Part shown: positions 51,703 to 62,159 of the stretch, piece after piece
Numbering within the stretch: the stretch's first letter is position 1
Layout: every line of letters starts with the position of its first letter
Source of the DNA: Halomonas sp. GD1P12
GTDB taxonomy: Bacteria > Pseudomonadota > Gammaproteobacteria > Pseudomonadales > Halomonadaceae
Reading direction: 5' to 3'
DNA length: 64,000 nt
NCBI RefSeq assembly: GCF_025725645.1
Contig: NZ_CP107007.1
Span: 248,001 to 312,000 of the forward strand
Program-made: the position numbers and the translations under genes
Notes under the pieces: model-generated
Seen by the model: the letters and a program-made list of their open reading frames with translations, nothing else
Databases searched by the model: none
Told to the model about the DNA's origin: nothing

Positions 51703-52680
51703 TTGCTCGAGGCGAGCAAGCGAGCGTTGAGGGCGCTGCTTAACCTGATCGACGATCGACTGGACGAAAACACGATGTTGGAACCTCTGGTAATGTCAGC
51801 TCCTCCTGTCAGAGAGGTCAACCGTCAGGCCATTGCGGTAATGGGCGCCTGTGCAGACGGTTCGGATCTTACCATTTTGGACGTTAGCGACGAGTACACC
51901 CGGTTCTGGGGAGGCGAGCGCGACCAGTGGCTGGGGGCTTCGCCCAGGATCGTGGGCTGCGATATCGAGAACAGAAAACTCCTGCGCAAACTTTGCCGGG
52001 CGCTGGCCAAGGGTGAGTTGGGCGATGGCTATTCGCTTTCCGGGCTCGATAAAAGCAGCTGGCCGCTCTCCGCCAACCAACCGCCCATGCTCATCGAGTG
52101 GCGCGTGACGGCGATGACCATGCCCGGCTACGCCGAACGCGTGCTGGTGCTGGTGCAGCGCGACATCTCCAAGCGCGTCGAGAAAGAAGCCGAACTCGAG
52201 CGCCTGGCGACCACCGATATGTTGACCGGGCTCTACAATCGCGTGCGTTTCGACCGGCTGCTCAAGACCGAGCTTCGCCGACGCCACCGTTATGTGCGCC
52301 CGTTTTCGCTGATCATGCTGGATATCGATTTTTTCAAGGCGATTAACGACAGCCACGGCCACGATGTAGGCGACCAAGTGCTGGCGAAGCTTGGCCAGCT
52401 ATTGACGCAGAACCTGCGCAAGGTCGATGTCTGCGCCCGCTGGGGCGGCGAGGAGTTCATGATTCTGGCGCCGGAAACCTCCCTCGAGCAGGCGGTCCAG
52501 CTGGCCGAGAAAATACGCTGCTGCGTGCGCCAGACCCGCTTCCCCGAGGCGGGTCAGGTGACCATCAGCCTCGGCGTGGTCGAGGCGCGGCTGAACGAAT
52601 CGCAAAAGAGCGTGATGAAACGCGTCGATGACGCCCTCTACATCGCCAAGGAGCAAGGGCGCGATCGCGTCAGCTACTAG
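51703..52680 (+). CDS. Diguanylate cyclase with N-terminal PAS-like domain
   Basis: GGDEF protein of up to 325 residues. The N-terminal 150 residues look like a PAS domain (LTILDVSDEYTRFWGGE, then MLIEWRVTAMTMPGYAERVL), followed by a short coiled linker and the GGDEF domain (about 168-325). Signature WGGEEFMIL is complete, and RKVD lies exactly five residues before it, the RxxD inhibitory site, so it should make c-di-GMP with product feedback. The start is uncertain: TTG at 51703 without a good ribosome-binding site, or ATG at 51775. Soluble. Single gene. Confidence 0.88.
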   Translation: MLEASKRALRALLNLIDDRLDENTMLEPLVMSAPPVREVNRQAIAVMGACADGSDLTILDVSDEYTRFWGGERDQWLGASPRIVGCDIENRKLLRKLCRALAKGELGDGYSLSGLDKSSWPLSANQPPMLIEWRVTAMTMPGYAERVLVLVQRDISKRVEKEAELERLATTDMLTGLYNRVRFDRLLKTELRRRHRYVRPFSLIMLDIDFFKAINDSHGHDVGDQVLAKLGQLLTQNLRKVDVCARWGGEEFMILAPETSLEQAVQLAEKIRCCVRQTRFPEAGQVTISLGVVEARLNESQKSVMKRVDDALYIAKEQGRDRVSY

Positions 52681-52689
52681 GCGACGGCT

Positions 52690-53556
<867 letters not shown>

Positions 53557-53669
53557 CTATCCATGTCAGGTGACAATGTGCTTTTCATTGGCGCGGTGCG
53601 CGCTATGTTTTGCCCTTGTACGCGTTTTAATCGACAATGCCGTACTCCTCAAACCACGGGACAGGACGC

Positions 53670-53963
53670 ATGCAGGCAAACGGATTTTTCGACGAGGTAG
53701 GCGAGACCATTGGCGAGGCGATTCGCGTGGTGGTGGAGTTCTTGTTGAGTATTTTTGGCAACTTCTTTGGCGCGTTCGGCGATTTCATCGATGGCCTGAC
53801 GCGCTCGCTGGGCATCAACGACTCCTTTTTCAGCATCGCCGTGCTCATCATCGGCCTGCTGATTCTGTGGGGCGGAATCAAGTCGTTTCTGCGTGGGTCG
53901 ATCGTCGGCGGGATCATTCAGACGTTCATCGCGCTGTTCATTCTTTCCTGGCTGATGATGTAG
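53670..53963 (+). CDS. Small membrane protein, unknown function
   Basis: Protein of 97 residues from the ATG at 53670. An amphipathic N-terminus (FFDEVGETIGEAIRVVVEFL) is followed by hydrophobic segments at about 20-40, 52-70 and 76-96 separated by short polar loops. No family is recognised. Codon use matches real genes here and AGGACG precedes the start. An upstream in-frame ATG at 53637 is less likely. Confidence 0.65.
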   Translation: MQANGFFDEVGETIGEAIRVVVEFLLSIFGNFFGAFGDFIDGLTRSLGINDSFFSIAVLIIGLLILWGGIKSFLRGSIVGGIIQTFIALFILSWLMM

Positions 53964-54067
53964 CGACGAGCGGTTGAATGAAATTCATCGGCGCATGACG
54001 CATTAACATTTGCTTATTTGGTGCGTTTTGCGATCATCTGCACTCATTTGGTGCTTGAGTGAGTGCG

Positions 54068-54595
54068 ATGAAAACCTATCTTGGCAAAATGCGCGGCGAG
54101 CCCTTCAAGCGTGCGCGGGTCGGCTGGCAGGACGCGCTCTGGTCATGGATCGGGGCATTTTGCGGCATGGCGCTGATCTGTTGGCTCAGCGCAGAGTGGC
54201 TCAGTCAGCAGCTTCTGATCGTTGGCTCCTTCGGCGCCACCTCGGTACTCATTTACGCGGCGCCGGAAAGCCCCTTCGCCCAGCCCAGCCACGTGCTGTT
54301 CGGAAGCGTCCTGTCCGCTGCGGTGGGGGTGGCCTGCTATCAGCTGTTGGGCGCCACGCCGTTTTCCATGGCGCTGGCGGTGTCGCTCTCCATTCTGGTC
54401 ATGCAGCTTACTCATACGGTTCACCCGCCGGGCGCGGCGGCGGCGCTGATCGCCGTCGGCGGCGGGTCGAGCGTTCACGCGCTTGGCTGGTGGTACCCGC
54501 TCGCGCCGATCGGTATGGGGTGCGTGGTGATGCTGGTAGTGGCGGTGCTGGTCAACAACCTGGCGCGCCACCGCCGCTACCCACGCTACTGGTAA
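54068..54595 (+). CDS. HPP-family membrane protein
   Basis: Membrane protein of 175 residues with about five helices. It carries the family motif HTVHPPGAAAALIA (about 118-131) and an upstream LIVGSFGATSVLIYA. In plants and cyanobacteria, HPP proteins transport nitrite; the bacterial role is less clear. I start at the ATG at 54068; a GTG at 54059 is open. Only 2 bp separate its stop from the convergent ChaC gene. Confidence 0.88.
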   Translation: MKTYLGKMRGEPFKRARVGWQDALWSWIGAFCGMALICWLSAEWLSQQLLIVGSFGATSVLIYAAPESPFAQPSHVLFGSVLSAAVGVACYQLLGATPFSMALAVSLSILVMQLTHTVHPPGAAAALIAVGGGSSVHALGWWYPLAPIGMGCVVMLVVAVLVNNLARHRRYPRYW

Positions 54596-54597
54596 TG

Positions 54598-55158
54598 CTA
54601 AAGGCGCTCGAGTTCTGCCTGTAGCGCGAAAATGTGCGCGTCTTCCACGTCGAGCTCGCGAAGCGCTTGGGCCAGGTTGAGCAGATAGTCACGGTTGGGG
54701 CCGCTCGGGCCCACGGCTTTATGAATATGGCGCGCCATGGTTTCGAGCGGCGCGGGGCCCAGAAACGCCGGGTTCTCCTCGGTCGCCATGTAAACGAGGC
54801 CCTGCACCTGGCCACCGTCGGCGAAATGCAGCGGCGTGACCTCGCGCAGGTAGCCGTTTTTCTCCCGGTGATCCAGCGGCGCCAGGGTTTCCTCGCTGAT
54901 GCGATACGCCATGCCGTGGCACACCGCGCCTTCCACGGGAATCAGTGTGGCGACCCGCCCCGGCGCCTGTGGCGTACCGCGATGGTCGTGAGAGCCCTGC
55001 CAGAAACGCCGCTCGAAGCCTTCGATATAGGCGCTTTTGCGCTCCAGAAAGGGGAAGTCCGCCTTCCAGATCAGAGAGCCGTAGCCGAACAGCCAGATAT
55101 CGCCGTTGTCGTCGAACGGGCGGCGGCTCTGGTTGACGGCGGTGGTGTCTATCAGCAT
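54598..55158 (-). CDS. chaC: Gamma-glutamylcyclotransferase, ChaC-like
   Basis: Enzyme of 186 residues in the ChaC family, which breaks glutathione into 5-oxoproline and Cys-Gly. The substrate loop YGSLIW (about 25-30) and the catalytic Glu region (ISEETLAPLDHREKNGYLRE, about 94-113) are visible. The start at 55158 gives the usual N-terminal length; a longer frame is open upstream but overlaps the leader of the CbiX-like gene. Linked only by convergent place to the HPP gene. Confidence 0.9.
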   Translation of the reverse strand: MLIDTTAVNQSRRPFDDNGDIWLFGYGSLIWKADFPFLERKSAYIEGFERRFWQGSHDHRGTPQAPGRVATLIPVEGAVCHGMAYRISEETLAPLDHREKNGYLREVTPLHFADGGQVQGLVYMATEENPAFLGPAPLETMARHIHKAVGPSGPNRDYLLNLAQALRELDVEDAHIFALQAELERL

Positions 55159-55240
55159 GGGGCTCCCGCGATGATCATGAGAGAATGTAGCGTAAAAGCA
55201 CCATGGTAACATGACGTAAAACGCTTTTTGGGAGAGGCCC

Positions 55241-56104
55241 ATGCGCGCGATTTTTCTGGTCGATAACGGTTCGCTCAAACCCGCCGCCGTCTTCAATCTT
55301 CGCCGCGTCGCAGCGGCTCTCGGCGACGCGCTGGGCGAGCCGGTCGAGCCGGCATCGCTGCTGCACTCGAACAAGATTCCTTTGGATGAACTCGGCGGCG
55401 AGCCCGCCCGAACGCTTGGCCCTGCCGCCGAGCGCCGCGCCGAGGCGGGCGCGCGCGAGATCATCATTATCCCGTTTTTCTTCGGCGAAAGCCGAGCGCT
55501 CACCGACTACCTGCCCAAACGCATGGCCGAGCTTCAGGAGCGCTTTCCGCGGGTGAGCGTGCGCGTGGCGATGCCGTTGGTCGACGAGCGCGGCGACAAC
55601 GACCTGCGCCTGGCACGGCTTCTGGCCGACAACGTGATGGAAGTAGTGCCCGATGGGGCGCCGCCGCGCGTGGCGCTGGTCGATCACGGAAGCCCGATCT
55701 TCGAAGTCACCGCGGTGCGCAACCGCCTGGCGGGCCAGCTCGGGGCGCTGTTGGGCGAGCGCGCCGCCTGCGTGGCGCCAGCCTCGATGGAGCGCCGCGA
55801 CGGCGAGGCGTACCGCTTCAACGAGCCGCTTCTGGAAAACCTGCTGGAGAGCCCTGATTTTCGCGATGCCACCGTGGTGGTGGCGCTGCTGTTTCTCTCC
55901 CCGGGCCGCCACGCCGGTGAAGATGGCGACATCGCCGAGATCTGCCGCCAGGCCCAGGCGCACCACCCGCGCCTTCGCGTCATTACCACCCGGCTGGTCG
56001 GCGAGCACGAGGGCATCGTCGATATTCTGCGCACGCGGTTTCAGCAAGTGGCTGATCACGGTCGGGTTCTGCTGGATATGTCGGGGCCTGAAACCAGTCG
56101 TTGA
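55241..56104 (+). CDS. CbiX/SirB-type chelatase-like protein
   Basis: Protein of 287 residues made of two chelatase-fold halves (about 1-140 and 141-287), as in long CbiX proteins. Motifs: VDNGSLKPAA at the start, IIIIPFFFGESRALTDYLP and, in the second half, LVDHGSPIFEVTAVRNRL and VALLFLSPGRHAGEDGDI, with His residues that would hold Fe2+ or Co2+. Class II chelatases insert metal into sirohydrochlorin. No cobalamin or siroheme gene is near, so the tetrapyrrole substrate is uncertain. Confidence 0.83.
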   Translation: MRAIFLVDNGSLKPAAVFNLRRVAAALGDALGEPVEPASLLHSNKIPLDELGGEPARTLGPAAERRAEAGAREIIIIPFFFGESRALTDYLPKRMAELQERFPRVSVRVAMPLVDERGDNDLRLARLLADNVMEVVPDGAPPRVALVDHGSPIFEVTAVRNRLAGQLGALLGERAACVAPASMERRDGEAYRFNEPLLENLLESPDFRDATVVVALLFLSPGRHAGEDGDIAEICRQAQAHHPRLRVITTRLVGEHEGIVDILRTRFQQVADHGRVLLDMSGPETSR

Positions 56105-56151
56105 AGCACCCCATTTCAGTAATACATTGGCTCGGTTGAGGTGCATCGCGC

Positions 56152-56955
56152 TTACATGCGCGTCAACCACTCGTGGTCAGGGTCATTATGAAACTTCCAG
56201 GCGCGCTTGGGGCCCGCCATTACGTTCAAGTAGTAAAGTGAATAACCGTGAGAAGCGCCGACCGGGTGATAGCCCTTGGGCACTAAGACGCAACTGCCAT
56301 TTTCCACCGCCATGCTTTCATCAAGAGAGCGGTCATCGGTATATACGCGCTGAAAGGCGAATCCCTGTGGGGGATCGATGCGGTGGTAGTAGGTTTCCTC
56401 GAGAAGTGACTCGTGAGGTAAGTTATCCACATCGTGTTTGTGAGGAGGATAGCTTGACCAATTGCCCGCAGGGGTAAATACCTCGACCACCAACAGGCTA
56501 TCGGCGGGCTCGTTCTCTGGAAGAATATCGTGTACGTGACGAATGTTGCTGCCCTGCCCGCGTGTGCTTTGCTTGATGTCGCCCGGCGCGATGTGACGCG
56601 GTGAGTAATTGCTATGGCCGGGGGCCGCGCATACTGCGAACTCCAGGTCGGTAGTGGCTTCGATTGAGTAGCTCATTTCGTTAGGCAGATAGACGGCGTG
56701 AGGCGGAATCTGCTCGAAGATATCCATTCGTTCACCGATATCCTCGAAGCGCTGTTCGCCGCAGATGACATTGGCGCGCCCGGTTAGTATCACCAGGCAA
56801 ACTTCCTGATCGGACGTGCTCGCCTCGATCCATGCTCCTTGAGTCAGTTGATGAACGCGAAAGCCGATATATTTCCAGCCGGCAGAGGCGGGGGTAACGT
56901 TGATGATCGTACCCTGCTCATCGGGGGCGTTGGGGCGTACCAATAGTGAAGCCAT
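56152..56955 (-). CDS. iolB: 5-deoxy-glucuronate isomerase (IolB)
   Basis: Inositol-catabolism isomerase of 267 residues, a bicupin. It turns 5-deoxy-glucuronate into 5-dehydro-2-deoxygluconate. Metal-binding His and Glu are visible in SYPPHKHDVDNLPHESLLEE (about 169-188), and FVCAAPGHSNY-like and GYHPVGASHGYSLYYLNVMAGP segments are typical. AAAGGAGC lies about 8 nt before the ATG. First of three minus-strand genes when read from the right (regulator, iolG, iolB), with 73 bp to iolG. GC content is lower than in the left part of the window. Confidence 0.94.
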   Translation of the reverse strand: MASLLVRPNAPDEQGTIINVTPASAGWKYIGFRVHQLTQGAWIEASTSDQEVCLVILTGRANVICGEQRFEDIGERMDIFEQIPPHAVYLPNEMSYSIEATTDLEFAVCAAPGHSNYSPRHIAPGDIKQSTRGQGSNIRHVHDILPENEPADSLLVVEVFTPAGNWSSYPPHKHDVDNLPHESLLEETYYHRIDPPQGFAFQRVYTDDRSLDESMAVENGSCVLVPKGYHPVGASHGYSLYYLNVMAGPKRAWKFHNDPDHEWLTRM

Positions 56956-57028
56956 ACGATATTGCTCCTTTTAATATTGCCTCTTTGATTGATCATGAGC
57001 CATTTTGAGATGCTTATGGGTCGAGCAA

Positions 57029-58018
57029 TCAAGCATCGAGCAGGATCTTGCGTCCTTCACGCATTGAGCGTTCCGCCGCCTCGGCCAAGCGTAGAGCCTC
57101 CAGCCCATCCTGAGCACCGGCTAGAGGGCCGCGCCGTTCTTTCCACGCAGTAACGAAATCATCGATTTCCAACCGATAGGCCTGCGCGTAGCGCTCCAAA
57201 AAAAACCATTTCGGTTTTTCTTCGGTTTGACCTGACGTACCTGTAAAACGGAGCCGCGTATCGCTCTCGTTTTGGGCCTGCACCATACCGTCGCTTCCGA
57301 AAGCTTCGATACGCTGATCGTAACCGTAGCAGGCGCGTCGCGAGTTACTGATCTGACAGAGCTTTCCACTCGCGGTCGTTAGTGTGACCATCGCGGTATC
57401 GACATCGCCTGCCTCACCGATAGCCGGGTCGATCACGCAGCTACCCACGGCAAATATGCTTTCGATCGGTTCATCGAGCAGCCAACGTGCCATATCCAAG
57501 TCATGAATCATCATGTCGCGGAAGAGCCCGCCAGATGCACCAACATACTCTGCAGGCGGTGGGGATGGATCGCGACTGATAATGGTCAAGGTCTCAAGTG
57601 CGCCGATACGGCCCTCGGTAATAGCTTCTTTCAGGGCTGTAAACTGAGGATCGTGACGTCGATTGAAGCCCAAAGCGCACGTCACCGGATGTTCGCTAAG
57701 CACTTGCAGCGCATCCCGGGTACGCGCTAAATCCAGCGCGATGGGCTTCTCACAAAGAATCGCTTTACCCGAACGTGCTGCTCTTTCCAGGTAATCTGCG
57801 TGGGTCGGTGTGCTGGAGGCGATCAAAACGGCATCGATGGTATCGTCTGCAAAAATGTCGTCGGCTTCGACCGCGCGGCTGTTGTACTGCTTGGCTAGCG
57901 CCTGTGCAGCAGACGGATCGAAATCTGCCACTGCCGCGAGCGTTACCTCGGGGTGTGAATGGATGGCTTGGGCATGCACCTTGCCGATGCGGCCAGCGCC
58001 AATCAGTGCGATTCTCAT
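57029..58018 (-). CDS. iolG: Inositol 2-dehydrogenase (IolG)
   Basis: Gfo/Idh/MocA-family dehydrogenase of 329 residues that oxidises myo-inositol to scyllo-inosose, the first catabolic step. The Rossmann motif is GAGRIGKVHAQAI (about 7-19), the EKPIALD motif (about 94) has the catalytic Lys, and HDLDMARWLL (about 172) has the Asp-x-x-x-His-like active-site pair. The inositol context (IolB, IolC, importer) fixes the substrate. A GGAGAG precedes the ATG. Confidence 0.94.
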   Translation of the reverse strand: MRIALIGAGRIGKVHAQAIHSHPEVTLAAVADFDPSAAQALAKQYNSRAVEADDIFADDTIDAVLIASSTPTHADYLERAARSGKAILCEKPIALDLARTRDALQVLSEHPVTCALGFNRRHDPQFTALKEAITEGRIGALETLTIISRDPSPPPAEYVGASGGLFRDMMIHDLDMARWLLDEPIESIFAVGSCVIDPAIGEAGDVDTAMVTLTTASGKLCQISNSRRACYGYDQRIEAFGSDGMVQAQNESDTRLRFTGTSGQTEEKPKWFFLERYAQAYRLEIDDFVTAWKERRGPLAGAQDGLEALRLAEAAERSMREGRKILLDA

Positions 58019-58086
58019 AATCTCTCCTGTGTTGTTCTTGATTTTCAGGTATGGCTTGGGCGTCAGCTACTGTTTATTAAACGTCT

Positions 58087-58938
58087 TTATGGATCGTTGG
58101 CACCCCCGGCTTCACGCGCTTTGTCCTGGCGCACTCCCAGAGAAATCGCAAGGGCTTGGGTCAGGCAAAGCGATGCGGTTAGCCCGCGAAAGCTTTTCAC
58201 TTCCGCCTCTTGAACGACAAACACCACGTTTGCTAATTGCGCGAGAGGACTAAGGCTTGAATCGGTAATAACCACGATAGGCAGACCGCGTTGTTTGGCA
58301 TATTCGCACGCTTTTTGCGCTTCTTCTGCATAGGGCGAGAAGCTAATGGCGAGAAGTGCATCGTGCTTGCTCATGGCACGTAGTTGCTCGCTATACATTC
58401 CCCCCAGGCCGCTTACCAATAAGGCGGGCTTTTCTACATGAGCCAACGCGTAGGTCATATAACTTGCGACAACAAAGCTACGCCGGGCGCCTATAACATG
58501 AATGGCATAGGCTTTTTCAAATATATCCAGCGCTTCTTCCAAATCTACGGGATCGATACGGCCAGGCAGTTGTTCTAAAGCATCGCGATTGGCATCAGCA
58601 AACTCCCATAAAAGCTGGGTACTATCCGGCGTTTCTCCGGTGGCACTACGCGCTGCACGAATACGCTCGGTATAATTCGGCAGCTCGTTGACAAGTCGAT
58701 TACGAAACAGCTGCTGCATCTCGGAAAAACCTTTAAACCCTAAACTGTTAGCCAAACGAATCAGCGTGGATGGCGTAACGTCAGCCTGTTCGGCAATTTT
58801 AGCCACCGTGGCCAGTGCCACTTCCTGAGGATTGTCGAGCATGAAGCGAGCGGTCTGCTGAAGGCGTTTGCTCAGCGAGCGGTACTCGGTGGCTAGCAGT
58901 GCCTCGAGTTCACGGTAATTCTGTGGCGGCTGCGGCAT
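58087..58938 (-). CDS. MurR/RpiR-family regulator of inositol genes
   Basis: Transcription regulator of 283 residues. The N-terminal HTH_6 domain (about 10-85) has ATVAKIAEQADVTPSTLIRL; the C-terminal SIS domain (about 125-255) has VIGARRSFVVASYMTYAL and a typical SFSPYAEEA loop for sugar phosphates. RpiR-type IolR proteins repress inositol genes in rhizobia and other proteobacteria and respond to a pathway intermediate. It is divergent from the importer operon with a palindrome between. Likely transcribed with iolG and iolB. Confidence 0.9.
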   Translation of the reverse strand: MPQPPQNYRELEALLATEYRSLSKRLQQTARFMLDNPQEVALATVAKIAEQADVTPSTLIRLANSLGFKGFSEMQQLFRNRLVNELPNYTERIRAARSATGETPDSTQLLWEFADANRDALEQLPGRIDPVDLEEALDIFEKAYAIHVIGARRSFVVASYMTYALAHVEKPALLVSGLGGMYSEQLRAMSKHDALLAISFSPYAEEAQKACEYAKQRGLPIVVITDSSLSPLAQLANVVFVVQEAEVKSFRGLTASLCLTQALAISLGVRQDKAREAGGANDP

Positions 58939-59017
58939 ACGTATTCCTCAGCGTTAAATCGTTCGTTACTGACTAATCACCGACAAGTAACGAGTTCTTG
59001 TGCAGTCTAGCTGAATG

Positions 59018-59034
59018 AAATGAATATTCCATTT
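59018..59034. promoter_or_regulatory. Candidate operator of the inositol regulator
   Basis: AAATGAATATTCCATTT is a near-perfect 17-bp inverted repeat with one central mismatch, midway between the divergent regulator and importer genes. It contains ATTCC, close to the GGAA/TTCC arms reported for RpiR-type IolR sites. The surrounding region is very AT-rich. Confidence 0.5.
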
Positions 59035-59148
59035 ATACCAAAGTTTAGAATAAATAATTTGCAATCTCTTCTTTTCAAAATCTATAGTTCATGGCGCCAA
59101 GGCAGTTATTGCTACTTTCCCAACCAATAATGATAAGAGGAATTTCTC

Positions 59149-60105
59149 ATGGCACGTCTATCTCAATGGCTTTTGGCCTCAGCGGCCACTACGGCTCTTT
59201 TGGCAGGCATCAACCAGGTTCAAGCTGAAGAGCAGGCTCAAACAGAAAATCGTTTTGTCATGGTGACCCATGGTGTTCCCTCAGACCCTTTCTGGTCAGT
59301 AGTGAAAAACGGTGCTGAGGCCGCTGCGCAAACAGTGGGGGCTAGTCTTGAGTACCGCGCACCTTCCACATTCGACATGGCTCAAATGCAGCAGCTGGTA
59401 GAAGCCGCCGTCGCATCAAATCCCGATGGATTAATTTTGTCGTTTACCGACGAGGATGCGCTGGGCAGTACCGTTCAAAGCGCTGTCGATAACGGCATCC
59501 CGGTCATTACGATCAACTCCGGTGGCGATGTGGCACGTAACTATGGCGCGCGCTTGCACGTCGGCCAAAGTGAATACGAGGCGGGCAAACAGGCCGCCGA
59601 GCGCATGCAAGAAATGGGCGTTGAAAAGGGAGTATGCGTTAACCACGAACAGGGTAATCAAGGGCTGGATCAGCGCTGCGATGGCTTTGTCGAGGGTTTC
59701 AATGGTAATGCCGAACAGCTAGCAACAACGTATGACCCCACCAGTATCCGCAATGCGATCGTCGCTTATCTCAACCAGAACGATGATGTTCGCGGCGTAC
59801 TCACACTGGGTGCGCTTGCCGCCGAGCCGATGATTAGTGCCATGCGAGAACAGGGGGCGACGGATATGTTCACCCTGGGCACGTTTGATCTTTCGCCAGG
59901 CATTCTTGAAGCGCTTGATGCAGGTGAGCTGGATTTTGCAATCGATCAGCAACAGTACATGCAGGGGTATTTGCCCGTCATGTTCCTTGATCAGTTCGCC
60001 AGAAATGGCCTGCTGCCTGCAGGTGATGTTGCCACTGGCCCGGGCTTTGTGACCCAGGAAAATGCCGCACAGGTCATTGAACTGAGCAGCCAAGGCATCC
60101 GCTGA
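59149..60105 (+). CDS. Inositol ABC transporter substrate-binding protein
   Basis: Periplasmic sugar-binding protein of 318 residues (type I fold, RbsB/IbpA-like). The signal peptide is [21 protein letters not shown]. The mature start [20 protein letters not shown] matches inositol and ribose receptors. Hinge segments ([29 protein letters not shown]) follow. Place upstream of a permease, ATPase and inositol enzymes makes myo-inositol the likely ligand. AGAGGAA precedes the start. A hairpin follows its stop. Confidence 0.92.
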   Translation: MARLSQWLLASAATTALLAGINQVQAEEQAQTENRFVMVTHGVPSDPFWSVVKNGAEAAAQTVGASLEYRAPSTFDMAQMQQLVEAAVASNPDGLILSFTDEDALGSTVQSAVDNGIPVITINSGGDVARNYGARLHVGQSEYEAGKQAAERMQEMGVEKGVCVNHEQGNQGLDQRCDGFVEGFNGNAEQLATTYDPTSIRNAIVAYLNQNDDVRGVLTLGALAAEPMISAMREQGATDMFTLGTFDLSPGILEALDAGELDFAIDQQQYMQGYLPVMFLDQFARNGLLPAGDVATGPGFVTQENAAQVIELSSQGIR

Positions 60106-60120
60106 GTCTTACCTGTACAT

Positions 60121-60143
60121 AAGGCTCGGCGGTGCCGAGCCTT
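60121..60143 (+). other. Hairpin between receptor and permease genes
   Basis: AAGGCTCGG and CCGAGCCTT pair around a 5-nt loop, with no T-tract after it. It probably stabilises the 3' end of the receptor mRNA or weakens read-through. Confidence 0.6.
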
Positions 60144-60157
60144 GGGAGTTGATCGCC

Positions 60158-61288
60158 ATGAATTCCAACGAAATTAAACAGCCCGTTGACCCTGCGTCCA
60201 CCCCCCAGGACGAGCGTATCCAAAGAGTGTCGTTTTGGAAGAAAGCGCTAAATAGACCCGAGCTTGGTGCGTTGGCAGGGGCTGTCCTCGTTCTTTCTTT
60301 CTTCATTGTAGCCTCGAGTGGCACCGGCATGTTTACGCCAGCGGGGATTATCAATTTTCTCGAAGTAGCCGCCCAGCTTGGCATCATTGCCACCGCTGCG
60401 GCGCTTTTGATGATCGGCGGTGAATTTGATCTATCGATTGGCTCGATGATTGGATTGGCGGGCATTTTGATTGCCATTCCGGCAGTGGAGTATGGTTGGC
60501 CACTTTGGGCCGCTATCCTGCTGGCATTCACCTGTGCAGGGCTTGTGGGTTGGATCAACGGAAATCTGGTAAATCGTACGGGCCTGCCTTCTTTCATCGT
60601 AACGCTGGGTTTTTTGTTCATCCTGCGGGGCTTGGCGATTGGCGTCAGCCGCTTGCTCACCGGGCGTACTCAGGTGGGCGGAATTCATGATCATATTCCG
60701 GGTGACTGGTTCGCCGCGATCTTCTCTGGCGAGGTCGCAACCGGTTTGTTTAGTTGGATGGCCACCAATGGCTGGATTGCGACCAACTTTGCGGGCAACC
60801 CTGTCGTCTCGGGTATCCCCGTTTCCATTGTCTGGTGGCTGGGTTTAACCGCCTTGGCCACCTGGGTGCTGCTATGTACCCCTTACGGTAACTGGATCTT
60901 CGCCAGTGGCGGTGACGCTAACGCGGCGCGCAACTCGGGTGTGCCGGTCCACCGAGTCAAGATTTCACTTTTCATGTTTACAGCATTCTCCGCCACTATC
61001 TTCGCCTGTATCCAAGTCATGGATACAGGCTCGGCAGACACTATTCGCGGATTGCTAAAAGAGCTCGAAGCGATCATTGCCGTGGTGATCGGCGGGGCCT
61101 TGTTGACCGGTGGCTACGGCTCTGCGGTAGGTGCGGCACTGGGCGCCTTGATCTTTGGCATGGTGCAGATGGGCATCTTCTATACCGGGGTCAATACCGA
61201 CTGGTTCCAGGTGTTTTTGGGCGTAATGCTGCTGGTCGCAGTGCTGTTCAATAACTACATGCGCAAGAAAGCAATGGAGGCCAAGTAA
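60158..61288 (+). CDS. Inositol ABC transporter permease
   Basis: Inner-membrane permease of 376 residues in the RbsC-like group with about ten hydrophobic segments. The ATG at 60158 has GGGAG 9 nt upstream; a TTG three codons earlier is less likely. Family parts: [20 protein letters not shown] (about 85-104), [16 protein letters not shown] and [20 protein letters not shown], the ATPase-contact loop (about 250). It is 1 bp from the ATPase gene. Confidence 0.92.
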   Translation: MNSNEIKQPVDPASTPQDERIQRVSFWKKALNRPELGALAGAVLVLSFFIVASSGTGMFTPAGIINFLEVAAQLGIIATAAALLMIGGEFDLSIGSMIGLAGILIAIPAVEYGWPLWAAILLAFTCAGLVGWINGNLVNRTGLPSFIVTLGFLFILRGLAIGVSRLLTGRTQVGGIHDHIPGDWFAAIFSGEVATGLFSWMATNGWIATNFAGNPVVSGIPVSIVWWLGLTALATWVLLCTPYGNWIFASGGDANAARNSGVPVHRVKISLFMFTAFSATIFACIQVMDTGSADTIRGLLKELEAIIAVVIGGALLTGGYGSAVGAALGALIFGMVQMGIFYTGVNTDWFQVFLGVMLLVAVLFNNYMRKKAMEAK

Positions 61289-61289
61289 C

Positions 61290-62150
61290 ATGACAACACG
61301 TACTCCAATGATTGAAATGCGCAGTGTCAGCAAGCATTTCGGCAGCGTCATCGCCTTGAGCGACATCTCTATGCAGGTCTACTCCGGCGAGGTGATGTGC
61401 CTTCTGGGAGACAACGGGGCTGGTAAATCCACGCTGATTAAAACCCTTTCAGGCGTTCACCAGCCCACACACGGTGACATGTTGCTTGGGGGGGAATCCG
61501 TGAGATTCAAATCTCCCGCGTACGCGTTGGATGCAGGGATTGCCACCGTCTTTCAGGATTTGGCCATGGTCCCGCTGATGTCGATTACTCGCAACTTTTT
61601 CATGGGGAGAGAGCCCACAGTGGGCTGGGGCCCCTTGAAACGCATCGATTGGAAGTATGCCGATCGAATCGCCAAAGAGGAGATGGCGAAAATCGGTATC
61701 GATGTACGCGACCCAAGCCAACCTGTCGGCACGCTCTCCGGTGGAGAACGCCAGTGTGTTGCGATTGCGCGTGCGGTTTACTTTGGTGCCAAGGTACTGA
61801 TTCTGGATGAGCCTACGTCAGCGCTTGGCGTTAAACAAGCCTCTGTGGTCTTGCGTTATATCGCTAAAGCCCGTGCCGATGGTCTGGCCGTCATTTTTAT
61901 TACTCACAACGTTCATCACGCTTATCCGGTGGCCGATGCATTCACGCTTTTATCGCGTGGCGGCAGCCTGGGCTCTTTCCGTAAAGAAGAGATCACCCGC
62001 GAAGAAGTGCTCAATATGATGGCCGGCGGCGCCGAGTTGGAGAACTTGGATGCGGAGCTTGCCGAGTTTCAACGCGAGGATCGTGAAAAAAAGGCTCGTG
62101 TTAAAAGTACGGACGAGCCTGCCCCTGAGCATCTAGTAAACGATCATTGA
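61290..62150 (+). CDS. Inositol ABC transporter ATP-binding protein
   Basis: ABC ATPase of 286 residues with a single nucleotide-binding domain; ribose- and xylose-type relatives usually have two in about 500 residues. Walker [13 protein letters not shown] (about 37-48), signature [15 protein letters not shown] (about 149), Walker [13 protein letters not shown] (about 169). The C-terminal 40 residues are charged and probably disordered. It would form a homodimer with the permease. The isomerase gene follows 9 bp later. Confidence 0.92.
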   Translation: MTTRTPMIEMRSVSKHFGSVIALSDISMQVYSGEVMCLLGDNGAGKSTLIKTLSGVHQPTHGDMLLGGESVRFKSPAYALDAGIATVFQDLAMVPLMSITRNFFMGREPTVGWGPLKRIDWKYADRIAKEEMAKIGIDVRDPSQPVGTLSGGERQCVAIARAVYFGAKVLILDEPTSALGVKQASVVLRYIAKARADGLAVIFITHNVHHAYPVADAFTLLSRGGSLGSFRKEEITREEVLNMMAGGAELENLDAELAEFQREDREKKARVKSTDEPAPEHLVNDH

Positions 62151-62159
62151 GGAGTGTCG

